Positions 5,741 through 11,811 of a stretch of DNA of 12,274 nt are shown in pieces; within the stretch, counting starts at the first letter, position 1, and each line of letters opens with the position of its first letter. Both the position numbers and the translations under genes were made by a program. The notes under the pieces are model-generated. The model saw nothing but the letters and a program-made list of their open reading frames with translations, was not told where the DNA came from and made no database searches. Origin of the DNA: an uncultured Mycoplasmatota bacterium (GTDB taxonomy: Bacteria > Bacillota_I > Bacilli_A > Mycoplasmatales > Mycoplasmoidaceae). The DNA lies in NCBI GenBank assembly GCA_949527715.1, contig CATEWF010000024.1, positions 1 through 12,274 of the forward strand, given 5' to 3'.

Positions 5741-8485
5741 TTATTTGCAATCAAAAAAGTAATGTATATCAGTTGATGACAAATAAATAAACATTATTCG
5801 TTGATAAGTATCTATTCCTGCACATACCTCAGATAAATTATTTAATTTATTTTGATTTTTTAAAAGTTGAAGATGATTTAAAAGTATTTTTGGAATTTTT
5901 CTATCTCCGTTACATATTGTTCCAACAACCCTATTGACATTTATAAGTTTACAACCATATATAAAGTGTGACATTTGTGATGCATTCCACATATGATCTT
6001 TATCAACTGTATTTCTACAGTCCCCGAAATATGGATAATAGTTATAATCAACACCGCTATAAATTTCTGGTTTTTCTTTCATTCCAGAATCTTCTGGTAT
6101 CATTTCTAATTGTTCATCAGTAAAAGTTTCAGTTTCAGAAATATTTTCATATATAATTCTTTTTTTAGATTCTGTTATACTATTAATTTTATCATAAGAT
6201 GAATTTATTAAATCCCATATTTTATCAATATAATTAGTTCTTCTTAGTATTTTATAAATTATATTGCCAGAACCCATTTCTCCTTGTTTATCTAAACTTT
6301 CTTTACGTATTTTTTTAAGATTATCAAATATTTTTTTCAACTCTTTTTGACACATTTCAATTTTATGTTCATCATTCGTAGATTTTTGTCTTTTTTCAAT
6401 TTTATCAATTTTTGTCATCAAATTTGCTGCTGTTTCTTTAATATATTTTTCATTTAGTTTAGCATTTTGAAAATCACCAGGTTCTTTTAGCCATTTGTTT
6501 TTATATAAAGAATAAACCCCCGTTGAAGAATTTTCCGAATTACTATCTTCAACATACATTTCGACAGGAAAACCATATATTTTTAAGTTAGGGTGTTCGT
6601 TCAACCACATTTCTTTTTTTGCATTAAAATAATCCTCAACAAATTCAGTTTTTTTATATACTTTATTATAATCCAATACTACATGTAAATCAATATCCGA
6701 ATATTTTGACCAATTATAGTTTGCAAGTGAACCTGTAAATACAACATCTTTTGGCTTAACCCAATCAACCGATAATGTGTCAATAAAATCATCTGCTATT
6801 TCAAGCAATCTTAATCTTACTCTTGAATTTAGTTTATCATTTACCCATAATTTAGGATGTAAATCACTTTTGATAGCGAATGATTTTAAATTTACTTCAC
6901 TACTACTTACTTCATTAATATGTTTTACATTTTCAATAATTCCTAATTCATCCCTTAACACAGAATCTTTATAACCTAATTGTCTCATTAATTGAATTAT
7001 TATGACACCATCAATTGTAGTATAACCATAATAATCATCATTACTTAGTAATCTATAAAATTTAAAATAACCTTCAGAAAAATCATTATTCTCTTTTTCT
7101 ATACAAGTATGTAACAAATTTTTCAAATCTTCAAACTTAAGCCCAAAGGCTTCTTCAATAAAGAAGTTATGATTAACAATATTAATTGGTTTATAACAAG
7201 CAACAGTAACATTATTCATAAAATGAAAGTTCCTATTTTCAAAATCACTTTTGTCAACTTCGATTGAAAACATGAATCCACGGCTAAAACTGTTATTATT
7301 TTTAATAAAAAACCAGTTCATTCCATGTGTTTCACCAGTTTGTCTTCCTTTAGAGGCATCAATAACTTTTGTTTCTAATATTTCAGTTAAACCTTCGAAA
7401 TCGGTTCCATGATATAGTTTAATTTTTTGTGGTAAACTATTATAAGTTTCTGGTTTCCAACTTTCATTTATGTTTTCGTTATTCATTTTTAAACTTGATA
7501 TATATTCTTCTTTTGTCTTTTTTATTGTTTTACCATTTTGAATTATATATACATTTTCAATTGCATTTGGCATAACAATTCCTTTATACCCAATTTTAGT
7601 GAATTTGGTTCCATAACTACCGTTATATGATGCAATATCTCCTTTATGATTTTTATAATCTTTTATGTCTTTTCCATCGTAGAAATTTTTTTCTGACGAT
7701 TTACCAAAACTATTAATAAAATCATAATCTAAAACTATTTTATTTTTATCAATAAGATTACTATTAATTTCTAATACTACTTGATTTGATTTATAATGCT
7801 GTGAATACATTCTGGCATAGTCGTTGGCAATATTATAATCAGAAGTAAGAAAAACATAACCATCATTGTTAGCCTTAAATAATGAATTGTCTTGAATTTT
7901 TCTTAGACCTTTTGTTAATATACTGTATAAAAATTTTTCGGTTGTACCGTGATATAATGGATTTGCTAATGGTATGTTTTTTGAATTATCATTTTTCAAC
8001 CCATTTAAATAACTTATATCATATTTTTTATCATTTATCATTAAACTATTAAAACGGTCTGATAAAATATTGGTTTTTAATAATTGCTGTAACTCTTTTG
8101 AATTAACTATATCATAATAATCATTATCAATAATAAGTGTCCATCCATCTTCTTCTTCATCTACCTCTCCAATAAGAATTTTTGGAAAACCAGCAAATTG
8201 TAGTATTGCAGAACTTATATTGCTAAAATCATTTTTTGTGTAAATATCACATATAGTATTGTCATCATTAAAAATGATAGGATACATGTTATTGTAGTAT
8301 TTACATAATTCTTGTAACAGATAAAATATTTTTTTATATTCGCTATCCGTTATATCGTTTACATGTATAATATTAACATAACCCTTAAAGACAACTATTA
8401 AATCACCTAAGTCAATATTATTGAAATCATTTACATTATATTTTAATTCATTTAATAACTGCATATCTTTATTAATCTTTAACAT
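5741..8485 (-). CDS. Polyvalent-type protein: two ADP-ribosyltransferase-like domains plus a Pol-beta-type nucleotidyltransferase
   Basis: This 914-aa multidomain protein has an N-terminal region (1-170) of unknown fold. ART-like domain 1 (about 177-318) has LYHGTT 177-182, then ILTKGL, VFLTS 211-215, VVLEIN 236-241 and GYKGIVMPNAIENV 299-312. ART-like domain 2 (about 357-524) has LYHGTD 357-362, WFF and FMFSIEV, and closes with GYKDSVLRDELGIIENV (504-520), matching the end of domain 1. A nucleotidyltransferase domain (about 534-670) carries FTGSLANYNWSKYSDIDLHV: G585/S586, metal ligands D597 and D599, and probable third acid E642. A charged helical linker (675-780) leads to an unassigned, Cys/Tyr-rich C-terminal domain (785-914). 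YHGT-type ARTs transfer ADP-ribose from NAD; GS...SDIDL enzymes transfer NMP from NTP. Neither target can be read from sequence. The start is ATG at 8483-8485. ART calls rest on motif and layout; the nucleotidyltransferase call is firm. Confidence 0.88.
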   Translation of the reverse strand: MLKINKDMQLLNELKYNVNDFNNIDLGDLIVVFKGYVNIIHVNDITDSEYKKIFYLLQELCKYYNNMYPIIFNDDNTICDIYTKNDFSNISSAILQFAGFPKILIGEVDEEEDGWTLIIDNDYYDIVNSKELQQLLKTNILSDRFNSLMINDKKYDISYLNGLKNDNSKNIPLANPLYHGTTEKFLYSILTKGLRKIQDNSLFKANNDGYVFLTSDYNIANDYARMYSQHYKSNQVVLEINSNLIDKNKIVLDYDFINSFGKSSEKNFYDGKDIKDYKNHKGDIASYNGSYGTKFTKIGYKGIVMPNAIENVYIIQNGKTIKKTKEEYISSLKMNNENINESWKPETYNSLPQKIKLYHGTDFEGLTEILETKVIDASKGRQTGETHGMNWFFIKNNNSFSRGFMFSIEVDKSDFENRNFHFMNNVTVACYKPINIVNHNFFIEEAFGLKFEDLKNLLHTCIEKENNDFSEGYFKFYRLLSNDDYYGYTTIDGVIIIQLMRQLGYKDSVLRDELGIIENVKHINEVSSSEVNLKSFAIKSDLHPKLWVNDKLNSRVRLRLLEIADDFIDTLSVDWVKPKDVVFTGSLANYNWSKYSDIDLHVVLDYNKVYKKTEFVEDYFNAKKEMWLNEHPNLKIYGFPVEMYVEDSNSENSSTGVYSLYKNKWLKEPGDFQNAKLNEKYIKETAANLMTKIDKIEKRQKSTNDEHKIEMCQKELKKIFDNLKKIRKESLDKQGEMGSGNIIYKILRRTNYIDKIWDLINSSYDKINSITESKKRIIYENISETETFTDEQLEMIPEDSGMKEKPEIYSGVDYNYYPYFGDCRNTVDKDHMWNASQMSHFIYGCKLINVNRVVGTICNGDRKIPKILLNHLQLLKNQNKLNNLSEVCAGIDTYQRIMFIYLSSTDIHYFFDCK

Positions 8486-8503
8486 AAATAAATAGGCTTT
8501 TAT

Positions 8504-8534
8504 TTGGTTATATAAAAGAAAAGTCGTATCTTTG
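8504..8534 (+). promoter_or_regulatory. Bacteroidota-type promoter for clpX-like gene
   Basis: TTG at 8504-8506 and TATCTTTG at 8527-8534 are separated by 20 nt, matching the Bacteroidota housekeeping consensus (TTG at -33, TAnnTTTG at -7). Transcription would begin near 8541 and leave a leader of about 40 nt before the ATG at 8580. The match indicates transcription by unmodified host RNA polymerase, hence probably early expression. Confidence 0.82.
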
Positions 8535-8542
8535 CAAAGATA
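8527..8542. promoter_or_regulatory. Perfect 16-bp palindrome overlapping the -7 box
   Basis: TATCTTTGCAAAGATA is a perfect palindrome, so each strand carries TATCTTTG. The two copies lie 46 nt from the plus-strand start (8580) and 50 nt from the minus-strand start (8485). It could be a repressor operator covering the promoter, or a shared -7 element for divergent transcription. The minus direction lacks an obvious TTG at -33, which weakens the second reading. Confidence 0.55.
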
Positions 8543-8579
8543 TAATTGTTATTTTATATTTTTAATAAAATTGAATTAA

Positions 8580-9704
8580 ATGAATAAGAAAGTTGCAAAC
8601 GTAAATGAGTCTATTATTAAAAAGTTGCCTTCTCCAAAGGAACTATTTGAACATTTAAATGAATATGTAATCGGTCAAGAAGAGGCTAAAAAAATACTAT
8701 CGGTTGCTGTTTATAATCATTACAAACGTTCTATTATAAATATGACTAATACTTCCAATGATGATATTATGATTGATAAATCTAATATTTTAATGTTGGG
8801 AAATACAGGTACAGGTAAAACATTCTTAATTAAAACTATTGCAAAATTTCTTGGTGTACCATGTTATATTGCTGATTGTACTAAACTATCGGCTACTGGT
8901 TATGTTGGCGATGATGTTGAAAATGTTCTTGTAGGACTTTTAAGAGAATGTGATTTTGAAATCAGTAAGGCTCAAATTGGAATTGTTGTATTGGATGAAG
9001 TTGATAAATTAGCGACAAAATCAGAAAATCCATCTATAACACGTGATGTTAGTGGTGAATGTGTTCAGCAAGGATTGCTAAAAATTGTAGAAGGTGGAAA
9101 AATTGCAGTTCCGCCTCAAGGTGGAAGAAAGCATCCACAACAAGAATGTGTTGAAATTGATACAACAAATATTCTGTTTATTGGACTTGGTGCTTTTGCT
9201 GGAATTGATAAAATGGTGATGAGACGTTGTAACAAAAAAACAACTATTGGGTATAATAGTCATAGTATAAATGATAAATCTTCAGAAATTAATGAGGAAA
9301 ATTATCTTAATAAAATTGAAGTCGAAGATTTAAGACGTTTTGGTTTAATACCTGAGTTTCTTGGACGTTTCCCTATTGTTACTCATACTAATCCATTAAA
9401 AATAGAAGATTTAGTAAAAATATTATCAGAACCTAAAAATTCAATTATCAAACAATATCAAAAGTTATTAAGTATAGATAATGTTAAATTAACATTTACA
9501 CAAGATGCATTGAAAACGATTGCTGAAATATCCATAAAAAACAAGACAGGTGCTCGTGGTTTACGTAAAATTATCGAAAACATTTTAACAGATATTATGT
9601 TTGAATATGGTGGTAGTAATAGAACTAAATCTATTGCAATTAATAACAAATATCTTACTAAGTTTTATGATTTAAATAATGAGGAAGAAAAAAAAGTGGC
9701 ATAG
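8580..9704 (+). CDS. clpX: ClpX-like AAA+ unfoldase lacking the N-terminal zinc-binding domain
   Basis: ClpX hexamers unfold tagged proteins and thread them into ClpP, or remodel complexes alone. This 374-aa copy begins almost at the AAA+ module (PSPKELFEHLNEYVIGQ, 17-33) and so lacks the roughly 50-60-residue zinc domain that binds adaptors in cellular ClpX. Everything else is intact: Walker A GNTGTGKT (74-81), pore loop GYVG (107-110), Walker B VVLDEVDK (136-143), pore-2 region RDVSGECVQQ (155-164), RKH loop (183-185), arginine finger in FLGRFP (R263) and sensor 2 GARGLR (R326). The ClpP-docking position reads TIGYN (222-226), IGY instead of the usual IGF. The start ATG at 8580 follows a host-type promoter and an A/T-rich leader. 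The TAG stop lies inside a hairpin stem. It may redirect host ClpP or act in prohead or protein turnover; the target is unknown. Confidence 0.95.
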   Translation: MNKKVANVNESIIKKLPSPKELFEHLNEYVIGQEEAKKILSVAVYNHYKRSIINMTNTSNDDIMIDKSNILMLGNTGTGKTFLIKTIAKFLGVPCYIADCTKLSATGYVGDDVENVLVGLLRECDFEISKAQIGIVVLDEVDKLATKSENPSITRDVSGECVQQGLLKIVEGGKIAVPPQGGRKHPQQECVEIDTTNILFIGLGAFAGIDKMVMRRCNKKTTIGYNSHSINDKSSEINEENYLNKIEVEDLRRFGLIPEFLGRFPIVTHTNPLKIEDLVKILSEPKNSIIKQYQKLLSIDNVKLTFTQDALKTIAEISIKNKTGARGLRKIIENILTDIMFEYGGSNRTKSIAINNKYLTKFYDLNNEEEKKVA

Positions 9705-9763
9705 ACCATAAAGCGTAGGTTAAATGATGTGCTACTCTATCAACTTTTGGTTTACCACTTTTT
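9691..9763 (+). terminator. Long-loop inverted repeat ending in a U-tract after clpX
   Basis: AAAAAGTGG (9691-9699) and CCACTTTTT (9755-9763) pair perfectly over 9 bp and enclose 55 nt. The 5' arm lies in the last clpX codons. The loop can form an inner helix AGCGTAG/CTACTCT (9712-9718 with 9732-9738, one mismatch). The 3' arm ends in five Us, so it could act as a terminator or attenuator, but the loop is long for a simple intrinsic terminator. It may equally be a folded 3' UTR or small RNA. Confidence 0.45.
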
Positions 9764-9798
9764 AAAAATAAATATGGTATATATTCTAAAAGTTGATA
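9738..9798 (+). repeat. Inverted repeat crossing the clpX 3' stem (possible pseudoknot or switch)
   Basis: TATCAACTTTTGG (9738-9750) pairs with CTAAAAGTTGATA (9786-9798) over 13 bp with one G-U pair. Its 5' arm is in the loop of the 9691-9763 stem and its 3' arm is outside it, so the two stems cross (H-type pseudoknot topology) or alternate. Its last three bases also belong to the next hairpin (9796-9823), giving a second exclusive choice. Confidence 0.5.
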
Positions 9799-9823
9799 AT
9801 ATAACAATAAAATGTTATATTAT
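9796..9823 (+). terminator. AT-rich hairpin upstream of the 122-aa gene
   Basis: ATAATATAACA (9796-9806) and TGTTATATTAT (9813-9823) form a perfect 11-bp stem with a 6-nt loop, followed by TTTAAAT. It could be a weak terminator or an RNA-stability element. It sits 30 nt before the ATG of the 122-aa gene. No TAnnTTTG promoter lies between it and that gene, so termination here could not be complete unless another promoter type is used. Confidence 0.5.
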
Positions 9824-9853
9824 TTTAAATAAAAGAGAAAATAACTTAAATTA

Positions 9854-10222
9854 ATGAAAAATGAAGTATTAACATTAAACAGTATTATCAATAAAGGAAA
9901 ATATAAAGGTAAGACTATCTCGGAAATTATTGATATTGATAGAAAAGAGATGATAAATCTTTTTAAAAAAGGGTATTATTTTGATGATGAAGTTATGGAA
10001 AAATCACGTTTTAAACGAGTTATTCGTGATGTTAAATGTGAGAATGTTATAGCAGAACATCTTGAAAAAGATACTAAAGTTTATACAACAGACACTAAGA
10101 ATATCAACGAAATATTAAAAGATATTCTAACTCTTGATAATACCTATAAAGATGCCGATGAAGAAGATTCTGATGATATAGAAGAATATAGTGAAGATAG
10201 TGAAGGATTAGATAACGAATAA
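9854..10222 (+). CDS. Small acidic-tailed protein with a GKYKGKT motif
   Basis: This 122-aa protein has two parts. Residues 11-45 (INKGKYKGKTISEIIDIDRKE, then LFKKGYYFDDEV) resemble the short 'GKYKGKT-I-xEI' module found at the C-terminus of some exonuclease X-like proteins and in many small Bacteroidota and phage proteins. No nuclease catalytic residues are present, so enzymatic activity should not be inferred. The rest is helical, then a strongly acidic tail (98-122: DADEEDSDDIEEYSEDSE). The start is ATG at 9854 in the context AAATTAATGAAAAA, nearly identical to that of the next gene, which begins 11 nt downstream and is surely cotranscribed. The acidic tail could mimic DNA or bind a basic partner; this is speculation. 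Confidence 0.8.
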   Translation: MKNEVLTLNSIINKGKYKGKTISEIIDIDRKEMINLFKKGYYFDDEVMEKSRFKRVIRDVKCENVIAEHLEKDTKVYTTDTKNINEILKDILTLDNTYKDADEEDSDDIEEYSEDSEGLDNE

Positions 10223-10233
10223 ATACTAAATTA

Positions 10234-11151
10234 ATGAAAAAGATTATAGCATTTGCTGGCAGAAAGCGAAGTGGAAAAGGACTATTAAGCGATGTTATTA
10301 AAAGAGAAGATAATAATGTCGTAATTTTAACCATTGCAGATTATTTAAAATGTCTATGTTGTGATTTGTTATCAATTGATTATGATACTCTAATACAAAA
10401 AAAAGATGATGGTTCTATATTTAACATTTTGCCAAGTAAAAGATGGTATAAGGTTATTAATAAAAGAACGAATATACCAATCGAGATTATAAAAAATGAA
10501 ATTGAAAACGTAACATTTACTAACATACGTCAAATGTTACAAATAATAGGTACTGATTTAATTAGAAAATATTATCCTGATTGGCATATTGATAATTTGG
10601 TAAAAGATATTAATTCGTATAGTGATGATAAAATCATAGTTGTTGATGATGTTCGTTTCAAAAACGAGAAAGATAAAATTGAATCATTAGGCGGTGAGGT
10701 CTTTTTTATTATCCGTCCAAATTATTTTGATGTATCAAATCATATTTCAGAAATTTCATTAAAATGGCAAAATTTTGATAATAATCATGTTATAATAAAT
10801 GACATGCAAAAAAATATAATTGAAGAGTATTTTAGGATTTCTTATAAAATGAATTTTAAAGAGAATAAAAATATTCCTATTTTTTTGTCTGCAAATGAAA
10901 TATATCAACACGTTAATAATTGTAGTTTTCCGCATAATAATATTAATACTGATTTATTAAATGATATATTAGAGCAAAATAAAAATAAACCATTATTTCT
11001 AAATAATGGAATTATTCATTATACAGCTAGTACAAGAAATTTAGCAAAAAAATTTATTGAAGAATTAATGTGTTTACAGCAAAACAGTTATAATAAAGAA
11101 TTTATTTTATATAATCCTTTAATAAACGAAAATTTAAAGAAATATATGTAA
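10234..11151 (+). CDS. Deoxynucleoside monophosphate kinase-like protein with C-terminal extension
   Basis: The first 200 residues look like the phage dNMP kinase family (T4 gp1 type), which phosphorylates dNMPs to dNDPs to feed phage DNA synthesis. Visible motifs are P-loop GRKRSGKG (9-16), RQMLQIIGTDLIRKYYPDWH (99-118, the conserved Q-x-x-GT...R...W block), VVDDVRFKNE (136-145), the basic/acidic SNHISE (168-173) and a closing FDNNHVIIND (181-190). At 305 aa it is longer than I would expect from the conserved core: residues 205-305 form an Asn/Lys-rich extension with no recognised domain (LSANEIYQHV; YTASTRNLAKKFIEELM). The start is ATG at 10234, 11 nt after the 122-aa gene, implying cotranscription and translational coupling. 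Kinase assignment is good at superfamily level; substrate range is not readable. Confidence 0.85.
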   Translation: MKKIIAFAGRKRSGKGLLSDVIKREDNNVVILTIADYLKCLCCDLLSIDYDTLIQKKDDGSIFNILPSKRWYKVINKRTNIPIEIIKNEIENVTFTNIRQMLQIIGTDLIRKYYPDWHIDNLVKDINSYSDDKIIVVDDVRFKNEKDKIESLGGEVFFIIRPNYFDVSNHISEISLKWQNFDNNHVIINDMQKNIIEEYFRISYKMNFKENKNIPIFLSANEIYQHVNNCSFPHNNINTDLLNDILEQNKNKPLFLNNGIIHYTASTRNLAKKFIEELMCLQQNSYNKEFILYNPLINENLKKYM

Positions 11152-11173
11152 TACGATATTTTTATATATTTTT
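11140..11173 (+). terminator. Weak AT-only hairpin after the kinase gene
   Basis: AAATATAT (11140-11147) pairs with ATATATTT (11164-11171) over 8 bp around a 16-nt loop, and a short T-run follows. It overlaps the kinase stop codon. With only A-T pairs and a long loop it is a marginal terminator candidate. Its position, just before the next promoter, is what makes it worth noting. Confidence 0.25.
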
Positions 11174-11182
11174 AACTTATTA

Positions 11183-11217
11183 TTGTTATTATATATCGAA
11201 TTTTTTTATTACCTTTG
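11183..11217 (+). promoter_or_regulatory. Bacteroidota-type promoter for the Nudix gene
   Basis: TACCTTTG at 11210-11217 matches the TAnnTTTG -7 box and continues GCAAAA, as at the clpX promoter (TTTGCAAA). The best upstream TTG is at 11183-11185, giving a 24-nt spacer, longer than at clpX, so the -33 element is less certain. The -7 box lies 49 nt before the Nudix ATG, close to the 46 nt at clpX. Confidence 0.72.
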
Positions 11218-11265
11218 CAAAACGAATAAAGAATTTATTTTTAAACAAACAAAAAATTAAAAGAT

Positions 11266-11811
11266 ATGAAGAATTTTCCTGTAAAAGTTGATGGTAAAGA
11301 GTATTGGATTTCACGTTCAGTTGCAACTGTTGGTTTTGTATTTAAATTAGTTGGTAATACCATTTACACGTTAATTGAAAAACGTGGGAAAGGCGCAGCC
11401 GATAATGTTGGTTCTTATTGTGTGCCTTGTGGGTATATTGATTATGATGAAACAGGCGAAGAATGTGTTGTTCGTGAAATATTTGAAGAAACTGGCTTCA
11501 AATGCAAACAGAACAAAATTCAAATGGTTAGTGTAAATACTGACCCTCGAAAAGATGACCGTCAAAATATTTCAATTCATTATATTTATAAAGCAGAAGA
11601 AAATGAACTTTATAATAGATTAGTTGCCAATGGTGGAGAAGTTGACGAAATTGCTGAAGTAGACTGGCTACCAACAGCTTCAATAGATAAACTTTCGGTC
11701 AAAATACTTGAAGATAATTTTAAAGACAGAAAATGGGCATTTAATCATGATAATTTAATTAAGAAATATATAAAAAATTGTTATGAAAACCAAGAAAAAG
11801 AAGAAAAATGA
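11266..11811 (+). CDS. Nudix hydrolase
   Basis: Nudix enzymes hydrolyse nucleoside diphosphates linked to another group (ADP-ribose, NADH, dinucleotide polyphosphates, damaged dNTPs, capped RNA). The 181-aa protein carries a complete Nudix box at 56-78: G56-x5-E62-x7-R70-E71-I-F-E74-E75-T-G77-F. The metal-binding glutamates E71, E74 and E75 are all present. The preceding strand (TVGFVFKL) and the following IHYIYKA and EVDWLPTASI segments fit the fold. Its substrate cannot be deduced from the box. It has its own host-type promoter and an A-rich leader (AAAAAATTAAAAGAT) before the ATG at 11266. The 3' end overlaps the next small gene by 29 nt in another frame; the stop is TGA. ADP-ribose would be a notable substrate given the ART domains of the 914-aa protein, but nothing here proves that link. 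Confidence 0.94.
   Translation: MKNFPVKVDGKEYWISRSVATVGFVFKLVGNTIYTLIEKRGKGAADNVGSYCVPCGYIDYDETGEECVVREIFEETGFKCKQNKIQMVSVNTDPRKDDRQNISIHYIYKAEENELYNRLVANGGEVDEIAEVDWLPTASIDKLSVKILEDNFKDRKWAFNHDNLIKKYIKNCYENQEKEEK

Noticed and set aside
9693..9761. tRNA-like outline (7-bp end stem, about 69 nt, inner hairpins)
   Set aside because: There is no credible D arm, no anticodon stem with a 7-nt loop and no T-loop consensus. The stem begins inside clpX and ends in a U-tract, so a terminator or structured UTR fits better.
10104..10334. A 76-aa minus-strand frame across the 122-aa/kinase junction
   Set aside because: It is antisense to two well-supported genes, with no promoter and a composition explained by the reverse of the acidic tail.
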